A stretch of 64,000 nt of DNA from Caryophanales bacterium (GTDB lineage Bacteria; Bacillota; Bacilli; CAJFEE01): the NCBI GenBank assembly GCA_029256085.1, contig JAQSYP010000002.1, positions 390,426 to 454,425 of the forward strand, read 5' to 3'. The position numbers were made by a program, and so were the translations under genes. The notes below the pieces were generated by a model. It saw only the letters and a list, made by a program, of their open reading frames with translations, was not told the DNA's origin and did no database searches. Positions 26,915 through 35,990 of the stretch are shown here, one piece after another; within the stretch, counting starts at the first letter, position 1, and every line of letters begins with the position of its first letter.

Positions 26915-28174
26915 CTATGAATTAATAATTTCGTTATATATTTCTAATAGCTTTTTGGTATTATCCTCGCTACTATGTGTCAATAATGCGTGATCTCTAC
27001 TGCTTTTAGAAAACTTTAATGCGAGGTCCTCGTTTTCGAAGATTTCACATACATAGTGTGCCAACATATAAGGAGCATCGGCCTGATATAGAAATCCTTC
27101 CTCTTTGTCCCTTAACATATCTGGAACTCCTCCAACATTAGAAGCAACACAAGGAACCCCAAGAATCATAGCTTCTCCAACGGAATTAGGGCTATTTTCT
27201 ATTGATGATGGACAGACGAATACATTGGATTTTAAGTATCTTTCACACATTTCTTTCTCATTTAAAGGACCAGTAAAAATAACATGTTCATTCAAATTGT
27301 TCGAATCTATAATATTCTTTAAATATTTAGCATAATACGACATCATCAGCTTGTCCTTAAGTGTAGTGGATTTAGTTATGTCTGAACCACCTATATACAC
27401 TTTCGTATTCGGAAATTTTTTAATTATTGTAGGAAGCGCCTCAAGAAAATAATGCAAACCTTTAATAGGATAGCTTCCCTGGCTTAAGAAAATTGAATGC
27501 TTCTCACATTTATCATAATCCCATTTATGCTTATAAAATTCTTCTCGGAGTATTTCATTGCAAAAATGATAATTAAAATTAGGATTTATTTGAGAAACAC
27601 AAGCCTTATCCCATGTTGTTCTCCCAATAACATGACTGACCTTTTTTATAGCTTCAACTTCATTAATGCCTTTTTTGATAAATGCCTTTCTAATTCTGTT
27701 AATGCTATCTCTCATTAAAAGGTTGCCAACGGTGTTACCATAAACAACATACCAAGGTAAATTAGCAAATAAATGCTTTTCACAAATTGAAACTAGACCT
27801 TGAATCGATATAACACACTTCACCTTCTCATTGTTACAAACGTTAACCATGGATAGTGTATGAGGCATTTCCGTACCATATATATGAACAACGTCAGGTT
27901 TAACTTCATTTATAATTCTTTTTAAATTTATGTTTTCCTGACTTAGGTCTCTATTTCTAACTGGTTTAAAAGCATAATAAGTTATTTTTTCTCCAGTCAA
28001 TTTTAATGAGTCTGAAACTCCGTCTTTCGGGAAAACAATTGTTAACTGTATTCCTTCTTGCTCTGATAGTTTCTTTGATGCATTGACTAACCAGCCACCG
28101 TATGGGGACGCCAATTCATTCATTAATTCACTTGATTCTGGTAATGAAATGTTCGTTAACCATAAAATTTTCAT
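26915..28174 (-). CDS. Glycosyltransferase family 4
   Basis: 419 residues, ATG 28174 after AAAGGTGA. GT-B fold: N-terminal GGWLVN donor/acceptor loop and VHIYGTEMPH. The C-terminal half carries FLSQGSYPIKGLHYFLEALP, IGGSDI, FTGPLNEKEM and VCPSSIENSPNSVGEAMILGVPCVASNVGG, the retaining GT4 E-x7-E motif. Assigned to assembly of the repeat unit; sugar unknown. Follows its upstream neighbour by 13 bases. Confidence 0.92.
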   Translation of the reverse strand: MKILWLTNISLPESSELMNELASPYGGWLVNASKKLSEQEGIQLTIVFPKDGVSDSLKLTGEKITYYAFKPVRNRDLSQENINLKRIINEVKPDVVHIYGTEMPHTLSMVNVCNNEKVKCVISIQGLVSICEKHLFANLPWYVVYGNTVGNLLMRDSINRIRKAFIKKGINEVEAIKKVSHVIGRTTWDKACVSQINPNFNYHFCNEILREEFYKHKWDYDKCEKHSIFLSQGSYPIKGLHYFLEALPTIIKKFPNTKVYIGGSDITKSTTLKDKLMMSYYAKYLKNIIDSNNLNEHVIFTGPLNEKEMCERYLKSNVFVCPSSIENSPNSVGEAMILGVPCVASNVGGVPDMLRDKEEGFLYQADAPYMLAHYVCEIFENEDLALKFSKSSRDHALLTHSSEDNTKKLLEIYNEIINS

Positions 28175-28187
28175 TCGACATCACCTT

Positions 28188-29381
28188 TTATTTCTGTTCT
28201 AATAACCCATCTATTACTGCCTCGAACTGTTTTGATTTATTTTCGCTACTGTATTGATGTAGTAATTCAGAACTATAAGTATGATTACTAAAATTTTCAA
28301 TACAATCTAATAATGCTTCTTGAATTTCCTGTTTATCAAACGTACTCCACCAGTTTCCTGTTTCTTCACAAATATCATGTGTTGGGCTATTCTTCATTGA
28401 AACCGCCATAATTGGTTTTTTAGAGCCTATATAGTCAATTAATTTTGATGGTGTATATGGATAAATTTTAGTTAATTTCTCTAAGTTAGCATCTATAACT
28501 AATAAAACATCAGCCGTTCTCATTAAATCTAAACTGTCTGTATAAGATACAGGCCCTTTAAAGCTTATTACTTCTTTATTATTCATGTTCTTATGTGCAT
28601 CAAATGTTTCTTGAGAGAAAACCGTTCCGTAAAATTCAATTATAATTATGTCTTTATACTTCTCGAATTTATTTACTAATTCATCAACCGCTAAAATGAA
28701 CTCGACACCATTACGTTGTGAATATAGTTCCCCTAGATATCTAAATACAATTTTAGAGTTTTCTTTTGCAGGGTGAACACCTTGAAAAATATTAGCCCCC
28801 ATTTGTATGATCTCTATTTTATCCTCATATTTTTCATAATTATCGCCTAGTATAAACTTAGCCTGCCATAAATCGTTAAATATAAGTTTGTCGCTATACT
28901 TTAGTGCTAGTTTAGTTGGAATATATGATAAATAGAAGTCTTGCCTTTTAATCATGTAAAGAAAGTGACGGAAATAAGTGCCATCTCTAAAAGGGCTTAT
29001 ATGGTGGGGTGGATCACTAAAAATTGATATCCAAGGAATATTGTCTCTTCTCTTCAACCTTAAACATAGGTAGGCTGTTTCAATTAAGTGGAAATAACTA
29101 ATTATAATATCACCGTTATTATCTATCTTTTTTATTGCAGAAAGTACATCTGAAATACGTTTCCAAGTTTTATTCAAATACCTTGTAATTACATGGATGT
29201 TTTTGAACTTCATAGTTTTCTTTAAGTCGTAATCAACCTCATTAAAACCTTCCAAATCATAGGTATAGGTCTCTATCTCATATTTATTTTCAGAAAGGTA
29301 TTCCATCTTTCTAGCTATTGCGATTGCATTTGCATTCCTATAAGGTAGAAAAAAAGAACTAATTAATTTAATATTTTTCAT
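28188..29381 (-). CDS. GT-B glycosyltransferase (GT4-like)
   Basis: 397 residues, AGAGGAA before the ATG. N-terminal LISSFFLPYRNANAIAIARKMEYL start and a C-terminal Rossmann half with FRYLGELYSQRNGVEFILAVDEL, SFKGPVSYTDSLDLMRTADVLLVID and YTPSKLIDYIGSKKPIMAVS. The E-x7-E motif is degenerate (the region after YTPSKL carries no Glu pair), so catalytic type is less certain than for its neighbours. Part of the polysaccharide operon. Confidence 0.82.
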   Translation of the reverse strand: MKNIKLISSFFLPYRNANAIAIARKMEYLSENKYEIETYTYDLEGFNEVDYDLKKTMKFKNIHVITRYLNKTWKRISDVLSAIKKIDNNGDIIISYFHLIETAYLCLRLKRRDNIPWISIFSDPPHHISPFRDGTYFRHFLYMIKRQDFYLSYIPTKLALKYSDKLIFNDLWQAKFILGDNYEKYEDKIEIIQMGANIFQGVHPAKENSKIVFRYLGELYSQRNGVEFILAVDELVNKFEKYKDIIIIEFYGTVFSQETFDAHKNMNNKEVISFKGPVSYTDSLDLMRTADVLLVIDANLEKLTKIYPYTPSKLIDYIGSKKPIMAVSMKNSPTHDICEETGNWWSTFDKQEIQEALLDCIENFSNHTYSSELLHQYSSENKSKQFEAVIDGLLEQK

Positions 29382-29392
29382 TAGTATTCCTC

Positions 29393-30448
29393 TTATGGTT
29401 TTGCCTTGTATTCTTGATTAAGAGCATTCGTAATGTTCTCAATAATGTTTTCTTCTCTAAACTTACTTGCACTATTGATAAGGTAACTCTTATCTTTTAA
29501 ATAATCGGTTTTATCAATAAATAACTGCATATACTCAGCTAACTTGTTAATTTCACCAACGGGAAATAAAAATCCGGTACTTCCGTGTTCTATGATTTCC
29601 TTTGGTCCAGCTGAACAATCACTACTTATGCACGGTAATCCTCTTACTAATGCCTCAACTAGTACCATTCCAAACCCTTCAGTATCCGATGTAAGTACGA
29701 GTGAAGATGCCTTATTAATTTTTAACCACGGATCATTTACCCATCCATGAAATACAACTTTGTCACTTATCCCTAAATTGTGTGATAGCTGCTTTAAGTC
29801 ATTTAAGCATTCGCCTGTTCCATATATTTCTGCTCTGTAACTACCATTTAATTTAGATAAAGCATTTATAAAATCATCTACCCTTTTACCGTACCCGAAC
29901 TCTAGCCTACCTAGGTAAACAAATGTCGGTACTTCAGGCTCTTGTATAATCGTATTTGCTACTTTTACAGGATTATATACCGTATATACGTGATTCTTTT
30001 TATTTGGTATAAAAGCCTTTATATCATCCGCAATCTCTTCACAAACTGCTAAGTAAAAGTCTGCTAATTTAAAGAATCTTTTATTTTTCCATATTTTAAA
30101 ACTTCCGTGAAGCCATAAACCAACTGAGACTTTATTTTTTATAAATAAGGAGCTAACTTTTGCCATAAATATCGTATACGGACAAAGTCCGAGAATAATA
30201 TCAGGTTTTTCGCTCATCAATTTCTTAATTAATTTGAATAAGTTAAAAAATAATCTAATATGCTTGTTCTTATACTTACTTTCAACAAATTCATGATCTA
30301 AATTTTCTAACCACTCTACATGTTCACTACCATTCAAAATAATAAGTTTCATCTCAACAGGTTTTTTGATATTTGTCATGATAGTTTGGGCAACTGTTTC
30401 AAATCCACCGATACCAATTCTTCTTGGGCTTAAAATAATTACTTTCAT
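29393..30448 (-). CDS. Glycosyltransferase family 4
   Basis: 351 residues, ATG after AGAGGTAA. N-terminal GIGGFETVAQTIM glycine-rich loop. C-terminal domain with VYLGRLEFGYGKRVDDFINAL, VFHGWVNDPW and SSLVLTSDTEGFGMVLVEALVRGLPCISSDCSAGPKE, the standard GT4 acidic motif (EGFGMVLVEAL). Retaining transferase acting on the lipid-linked oligosaccharide. Confidence 0.93.
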   Translation of the reverse strand: MKVIILSPRRIGIGGFETVAQTIMTNIKKPVEMKLIILNGSEHVEWLENLDHEFVESKYKNKHIRLFFNLFKLIKKLMSEKPDIILGLCPYTIFMAKVSSLFIKNKVSVGLWLHGSFKIWKNKRFFKLADFYLAVCEEIADDIKAFIPNKKNHVYTVYNPVKVANTIIQEPEVPTFVYLGRLEFGYGKRVDDFINALSKLNGSYRAEIYGTGECLNDLKQLSHNLGISDKVVFHGWVNDPWLKINKASSLVLTSDTEGFGMVLVEALVRGLPCISSDCSAGPKEIIEHGSTGFLFPVGEINKLAEYMQLFIDKTDYLKDKSYLINSASKFREENIIENITNALNQEYKAKP

Positions 30449-30481
30449 TTATAATTACCTCTTTTTCTTAAAAGAAGAGTA

Positions 30482-31378
30482 TTAGATTATTTTATTAACT
30501 TTCTCAACAATCCCTGATTTAGAAAGAATCTCATCCCACTTATACTGTTCAACACTTTGATTTACATATTCATAATTATCACATTGCATAATATTAGATA
30601 AATCTTGATTAACTTTAAAGAATTTCATATTTGTATCTCGCTCAAACTTATCAACCCAAAAGTAACTTGTAGTAACTATCTTTAGTCCCATTGCCAAATA
30701 TTCTAGAAGTTTAGTTGATGTTTGAAGATGGTACGGATATTCATTTGGAATGTAATTAATCCCATAAACTGCTTTAGATGCAACTTCAGGTATAGCTTTT
30801 TGATCTAAACGCCCAACAAAGGTAATGTTTTTATATGATTTAAACTCACTATATATTTTATCTTCAGGAGAACCGATTAAGAGAATAGATTTCATATCTT
30901 TACATTTTTCGATTAAATTCCTAAGCATGAAGTCAATTTTTCTTTCTGAGCTTATTACACCCAAATATACGAAGTCATATTGTTTATTTTCATTTTTAGG
31001 ATAAAAAAAACATTCTTTTATTCCCATATCACGAAATACAAATGGTACGTTATCATTAAATCCGAACTCTTTTTTTACTTCTTCATTCAGAAATACTCTT
31101 AGACTAGGTTTGGTATTCAAATTTTTCTTTATTAAGTTTTTAATCTTACCTAATTTCCCTAGGGATAAAGATGCATATTCATGGACTACAGGAACATCAA
31201 TTCTTTGATAATCTGAACCCATAAACTTCCAAATCAGATCAAAATCGTTATACGAAATATCGCTAAGTGTTAGTGAGTCTACTGCATGATGTTCTGAAAT
31301 TTTATTAAAATATTCAATATAAGCATCAATTTCTGGTAAGTATGCATTAACTGATCTTTCAAAAAGTATCTTTTTCAC
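30482..31378 (-). CDS. GT-B type glycosyltransferase
   Basis: 298 residues from GTG 31378 (GGAGTAA upstream). Only the C-terminal Rossmann half resembles known transferases: FVYLGVISSERKIDFMLRNL, LLIGSPEDK, FVGRLDQKAIPEVASKAVYGINYIP, and YHLQTSTKLLEYLAMGLKIVTTSYF (a KLLEYLAMG motif as in GT1/GT4-like enzymes). The N-terminal part is reduced. It lies between two GT4 genes, with four bases to the upstream stop. Probably transfers a sugar in the same repeat unit. Confidence 0.78.
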   Translation of the reverse strand: MKKILFERSVNAYLPEIDAYIEYFNKISEHHAVDSLTLSDISYNDFDLIWKFMGSDYQRIDVPVVHEYASLSLGKLGKIKNLIKKNLNTKPSLRVFLNEEVKKEFGFNDNVPFVFRDMGIKECFFYPKNENKQYDFVYLGVISSERKIDFMLRNLIEKCKDMKSILLIGSPEDKIYSEFKSYKNITFVGRLDQKAIPEVASKAVYGINYIPNEYPYHLQTSTKLLEYLAMGLKIVTTSYFWVDKFERDTNMKFFKVNQDLSNIMQCDNYEYVNQSVEQYKWDEILSKSGIVEKVNKII

Positions 31379-31382
31379 TTGA

Positions 31383-32465
31383 TTACTCCAGTAGTTTTAT
31401 AATATCTTTATAAATTACCTGTATTTTTTCTAGCATAGCTTTTGAATTGAAATTTTTCTCGTATAACAGTCTACTATTTTGACCGAGTTCATTAGTTGGA
31501 TTATCAATTAAATATTTAATTTTACTAGCAATTTCACCATTATCACTTATTAAAAATCCATTATATCCGTCAACTACCAACTCTTTTACACCGCCTACAT
31601 CAGAAGCAATAATAGGCAATCCGAATCTCATAGCCTCAATGATACTTAGAGGTAATCCCTCATATTTTGATAGTAAAATAAAACAATCCGAATTCGATAA
31701 AATTTGGTCTACATCTTTTCTCATGCCTAAAAACTTACATTTATTACTTACACCTATTTCAATTGCGTAATCCACAGCCTTCTGTAATTGCGGTCCGTCC
31801 CCAACGAAGTTAACAGTGACGTTATCAACTTCTCGAAGTGCATAGATTAAACTAAATTGATCTTTTGGGTGGGCAAAACGAGCAACCATCGTGATTACAA
31901 AATCTTTTTTTTGATTTGATGTTTTCTTTATCTCAGTATCTTTTACACCATTGTGAATAACAATTAACTTTTCAGTAGACGAAACCTTGTATTTTAAGGC
32001 TAGATTTCTATCATAATGAGAAACACAAATAACTTTCTTTGTAAGTTTCGCAACCAAAGTTTCTATTACTATGCCAATAATCTTCCTCTTTATAGAAACG
32101 CCATCTGTAAATGCCCAACCATGAGCTGTAAATACAGATGGTATTCTTTCTTTCCAAGCAGCAATACGTCCAATAATTCCAGCTTTAGAAGAATGACAGT
32201 GGACTATATCGGGTTGGATTTGTTTAATTAAGATTCTAAGTTCTTTTATTGCAGTTAAGTCCTTTGAAAAATTTATAGGGTGGATCAAAGACTCTAAGAA
32301 GTGAACTTTTACACCTAGTTTTTCAACCCTATCATAGAATTCGCCTTTTTCTCCAACTACTACTTCACAATTAATATTGGAATTTTTCATACCTTCGATC
32401 ACATCGAATAAGTGTGCTTGGGCACCACCCCAGTCAGATCGGGTAATAACATACAATATCTTCAT
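31383..32465 (-). CDS. Glycosyltransferase family 4
   Basis: 360 residues. Strong GT4 signature: ILYVITRSDWGGAQAHLFDVIEG, DIVHCHSSKAGIIGRIA, a VFTAHGWAF segment, VITMVARFAHPKDQ, KFLGMRKDVDQIL and CFILLSKYEGLPLSIIEAMRFGLPIIASDVGGVKE. The start resembles capsule and EPS enzymes that act early on undecaprenyl-linked sugar. It follows the phosphoglycosyltransferase gene, consistent with catalysing the second step (inference). Confidence 0.94.
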   Translation of the reverse strand: MKILYVITRSDWGGAQAHLFDVIEGMKNSNINCEVVVGEKGEFYDRVEKLGVKVHFLESLIHPINFSKDLTAIKELRILIKQIQPDIVHCHSSKAGIIGRIAAWKERIPSVFTAHGWAFTDGVSIKRKIIGIVIETLVAKLTKKVICVSHYDRNLALKYKVSSTEKLIVIHNGVKDTEIKKTSNQKKDFVITMVARFAHPKDQFSLIYALREVDNVTVNFVGDGPQLQKAVDYAIEIGVSNKCKFLGMRKDVDQILSNSDCFILLSKYEGLPLSIIEAMRFGLPIIASDVGGVKELVVDGYNGFLISDNGEIASKIKYLIDNPTNELGQNSRLLYEKNFNSKAMLEKIQVIYKDIIKLLE

Positions 32466-32473
32466 AGCAGCAC

Positions 32474-33841
32474 CTAACTAATATACTTTTCTATTTGTAA
32501 TTCATTTTCATTACTGATACCAACAGCTTGTTCACGCTTTAAAACTACAAAAATCGTTTTAATAATAATTCGTATGTCTAGTAATATTGAGTAATTATTT
32601 ATATACATAAGATCGTATTTTAGTTTTTCTTCTACAGTTGTAGAATATTTACCCATTACTTGTGCAAACCCTGTTAATCCCGGCTTAACTGTATGCCTTT
32701 GTGAATACAAAGGCATTTGTTCTTGGAATTGCTTTACATAAAACTCTCGTTCTGGTCTAGGACCGACGAAACTCATATGGCCAAGTAAAACATTAATTAA
32801 TTGTGGTAATTCGTCTAGTCTAGTTAGACGAATAAATCTACCTATCGAAGTTATTCTAGGGTCATTTTCCGTAGCTAATACTGGACCTGTAAGTTTCTCT
32901 GCATCAATAAACATGCTTCTGAACTTTAATATCTTAAACTTAAAACCATTTAATCCAACTCTTTCTTGAGCGTAAATCGCTTTTCCTTTTGAGTTAATTG
33001 GAATATACACATACAAGAATAATAAAGTTGGTGCTGTTATCGTAAGTATAAGTATTGAAAGCACAATGTCCATAAGTCTCTTGAAAAACTTTTGATAGTT
33101 TACTAATGTATTTGTTTTGATATTATAGACCATCATGTCGTCTATTCGTTCAACTTTATAATTTGAAAGTAATAGTTCGTTTGTTTGTGGGACAATCATA
33201 ATTTCTTTATTATGCTTGATTGAAGCGTAGATAATTTGCTCTTTTTCATTTTGTGAAAGTGAACTTCCCATAACAACGGTTTGAATACTATCCCACTTAA
33301 TCGAATTGATAAAATTGCTTTTAACTGTTACAACTTGTCCAATTTCGTACCAACCCTTTGAATGATTATGAAGTTTTTCGGCGATATATTTGGCACTTTC
33401 ATAGCAATCTTCAATTACACAAACAATACGGTTACCTAATTTAACTTTTTCAATGCACCAAATAGCATAATAGTATAATCCAATCACAACAAACTGAATT
33501 AGTGCCGAAATTATAATTATAGATCTCGGGAAAGAAAAGGCTCTTATCCAGAAACTAATTACAATTAACATTATATTTGTAGATAGAAGAGCTAAAGCGA
33601 GATTCACTATAATTTCCTCAAATGTCACTCGCTTTGCATTTGTTAACAAATCAAAAAAGTAAAAGATAATTACTGATACAATTGTTACGTATATTGCGGA
33701 TTCTAAATATGAATCAAAGTTATAACTTGGCAGCTCAAAATCAAATTTTAAGAGGAAAGCTACAATGTATGATAAATGTAATAAAGTAATTACACCTATA
33801 TTTTGAATTATTGATAGGTAAGATAATTTATTAGAATTCAT
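32474..33841 (-). CDS. Polyprenyl glycosylphosphotransferase (initiating enzyme)
   Basis: 455 residues. Four to five N-terminal membrane helices (about 10-130), a CoA-binding-like Rossmann segment (about 135-250), one more helix (about 268-290), and a C-terminal bacterial sugar transferase domain. The latter shows KRLMDIVLSILIL, KFRSMFIDAE, the DELPQLINVLLGHMSFVGPRP core and TVKPGLTGFAQVMG. The enzyme loads the first sugar-1-phosphate onto undecaprenyl phosphate, starting repeat-unit synthesis (WbaP/EpsL-type). It lies directly after the polymerase gene in the operon. Confidence 0.95.
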   Translation of the reverse strand: MNSNKLSYLSIIQNIGVITLLHLSYIVAFLLKFDFELPSYNFDSYLESAIYVTIVSVIIFYFFDLLTNAKRVTFEEIIVNLALALLSTNIMLIVISFWIRAFSFPRSIIIISALIQFVVIGLYYYAIWCIEKVKLGNRIVCVIEDCYESAKYIAEKLHNHSKGWYEIGQVVTVKSNFINSIKWDSIQTVVMGSSLSQNEKEQIIYASIKHNKEIMIVPQTNELLLSNYKVERIDDMMVYNIKTNTLVNYQKFFKRLMDIVLSILILTITAPTLLFLYVYIPINSKGKAIYAQERVGLNGFKFKILKFRSMFIDAEKLTGPVLATENDPRITSIGRFIRLTRLDELPQLINVLLGHMSFVGPRPEREFYVKQFQEQMPLYSQRHTVKPGLTGFAQVMGKYSTTVEEKLKYDLMYINNYSILLDIRIIIKTIFVVLKREQAVGISNENELQIEKYIS

Positions 33842-33872
33842 CTTTCATTAACTCCCTCTTCGTAGATAGAAT

Positions 33873-35357
33873 TTAAGACTGTCTGTTTAGATTTAATACA
33901 TTCACACATAATAATCCTAGAAATATCCAGAACATTATTGAACTACCTATTACACCATCATTTACGATTCCTTGAACTAAGTAACCTATTACAGCTACAC
34001 CAAAAGTATATATATATACATTATCAGTTTTTGCAAATATCTTTTTTGTAGTGTAATAGAAACAATAACAAAATAGTGTCATTATGCTTAAGAATGTTAC
34101 AATTCCTCCACCATATAACCAACCTAAGTAAAGGCTGTGAGGTTTATCAACTATAATGCTACTACTATTAAGATTTGCTCTTTTATTTATATCGTCCTGA
34201 TTAATTGCATACGGTAACGTATCAAGTCCTTGACCAAAAATTGGTCGCTCTTTCCATGTCTCTAGTGTCATTTCCCAAATATATATTCTACCAGTCACTG
34301 GACCAAATTTTTGTTCAGGTAAGTCTGGTAAGTATTTGTCCTTCTCTTTTTGTTCTTCAGCATCATTCACCTGTGGACTAGAACTACTTTCAACCTTCTC
34401 TTCAAAAGGATTCTCAGGGATAAATGTACCGATTGATTCCGTCCATACCCATGGATTAAATGATGCAAGTCCATTAAATGAAGGAATCATTATGGTAATA
34501 GTTAAACCAATCAGGATAGCATTTTGCTTATTTAAGTATTTAATTGCAAAAACTATTAAACTCAGTACAAAAACTACTAAAAATGTTACAAAACCACTTT
34601 TAGACATTGATGTTAAAATAAGTATTCCAGTTAATACTGATGAAATAAAAGAAATAATTTTAATCTTGAAATCTGAATGTACTATCATAAGTGAGAAAAA
34701 CAATCCAAACAAGAATGATGAAGCTCCACTTATATAGTTAGGATTGGCTAAGGTTGTCCACAAAATAGAACCTTCACTGAATTTAGAGTCCGAGATTAAG
34801 CTAACAACCCAGTCAATATCTAATACACTAAACTTAAAGAACGCTAATATTCCAAAGGTAAAGTTTAAGACTACAAACGGAATTAACGAATATATAATTT
34901 TTAACTGGTTTTTGTTATCCCAATACATGTTCAGAACAATAAAGAAAACAAGGAGATAGCATGTATATGCTAATGTAGCTTCATAGTGTACAAAATGTCC
35001 AAAAAGAGCTGCATTCTTAAACGGTGATAATAAAGCTGATAATAGTATTGAGAAAATTATAGTCACTAGTATAAAGTTAATTTTAAACTCAACTAACTTA
35101 ATATAATTGTTGAATAATTGATAAAAAAACATTAATAATAGTGATAACGTTAAGAAACTCAAGTTAAAAAGTTTCCAAAACTCAAAAGCTTCGAATTTAG
35201 TTCCAGACATTAGTATAGTATAGTTTGTAATGACAGGGCTTATAAAGTCAATTTCATGTTTTCTTACTATATTTGGAACTATAAGTAAGATAAGCACTAT
35301 ATTGTAGACCATGAAGTTATTTATCGTAAATTGTTCCTGATTTTTTTTATAGTTCAA
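33873..35357 (-). CDS. Wzy/O-antigen-ligase-like polymerase
   Basis: 494 residues from TTG 35357 (AGAGAGGTG upstream). About eleven to twelve membrane helices, with one large extracytoplasmic loop (about 300-415) rich in charged residues and ending in ITGRIYIWEMTLETW-like RIYIWE and the GQGLDTLPYAINQDD stretch, typical of O-antigen ligase/polymerase (PF04932) proteins. A small TPR gene lies immediately upstream, a common partner of this class. Predicted to polymerise repeat units at the outer face. Confidence 0.88.
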   Translation of the reverse strand: MNYKKNQEQFTINNFMVYNIVLILLIVPNIVRKHEIDFISPVITNYTILMSGTKFEAFEFWKLFNLSFLTLSLLLMFFYQLFNNYIKLVEFKINFILVTIIFSILLSALLSPFKNAALFGHFVHYEATLAYTCYLLVFFIVLNMYWDNKNQLKIIYSLIPFVVLNFTFGILAFFKFSVLDIDWVVSLISDSKFSEGSILWTTLANPNYISGASSFLFGLFFSLMIVHSDFKIKIISFISSVLTGILILTSMSKSGFVTFLVVFVLSLIVFAIKYLNKQNAILIGLTITIMIPSFNGLASFNPWVWTESIGTFIPENPFEEKVESSSSPQVNDAEEQKEKDKYLPDLPEQKFGPVTGRIYIWEMTLETWKERPIFGQGLDTLPYAINQDDINKRANLNSSSIIVDKPHSLYLGWLYGGGIVTFLSIMTLFCYCFYYTTKKIFAKTDNVYIYTFGVAVIGYLVQGIVNDGVIGSSIMFWIFLGLLCVNVLNLNRQS

Positions 35358-35371
35358 AAAAATACACCTCT

Positions 35372-35833
35372 CTAGTTTGTTTCAATTAACAAGCTCTCAA
35401 TTTGGGCTAGTAATGTTGGATCTTGGTTATTTGCCTTTGCACTTTCTAAGTAGCTCTTTGCCTTTTCCTTTTCACCATTCATAATTAGTATTTGGCCGAA
35501 CATTGTGCAAAACTGTGGTTCAATTGATAGAATCGGATTTAATTTTATAGCTTCGTCAAAGTACTTAACAGATGTTTCGTAATCATTTGTAATTCTGTAA
35601 ATAATCCCAATGTTTATCTTTATCATGTAGCTTTTTGGATATTTTTCTTCAAGTTTTTGTAATTCAATTAATGAATTCGTTGGATCTGTGCCAATTTTCG
35701 TTACTACAGAGTTATAACTGTTTTGATCGTTATTAAATTGTTTATTTTGGTAATACCCTAATGTTTTAATAGCAATTAACATTGTTATTACTAAGGAGAA
35801 AATAATTATAAAATATTTTGTCGACTTTTCCAT
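35372..35833 (-). CDS. Small TPR-repeat membrane protein
   Basis: About 153 residues from ATG 35833, which follows GGGGAG; ATG 35845 is a possible alternative. An N-terminal membrane helix (about 5-27) precedes at least two TPRs (IKINIGIIYRITNDYETSVKYFDEAIKLNP, then a second degenerate one). First gene of the polysaccharide operon, 14 bases before the Wzy-like polymerase. It probably interacts with the polymerase and affects chain length or complex formation (inference). Confidence 0.82.
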   Translation of the reverse strand: MEKSTKYFIIIFSLVITMLIAIKTLGYYQNKQFNNDQNSYNSVVTKIGTDPTNSLIELQKLEEKYPKSYMIKINIGIIYRITNDYETSVKYFDEAIKLNPILSIEPQFCTMFGQILIMNGEKEKAKSYLESAKANNQDPTLLAQIESLLIETN

Positions 35834-35933
35834 CTGTCTCCCCATTTCCCTTTTTAATTTAATTGTATAGTACATACTAGTTGTTTTCTAGACTAAATAA
35901 TTAATTTTTCTTGACGTACTTTATAAAACCCAC

Positions 35934-35965
35934 AAAAAAGACTCCTTTTTCAAGGAGTCTTTTTT
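35934..35965 (-). terminator. Terminator of seven-heme cytochrome gene 1
   Basis: Perfect stem AAAAAAGACTCCTT/AAGGAGTCTTTTTT with a four-base loop. It separates the second cytochrome locus from the polysaccharide operon. The GACTCCTT stem core also occurs after the paralogue (38563-38584). Confidence 0.92.
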
Positions 35966-35990
35966 GTTATTCTATTAAGTTAGTAAACTA

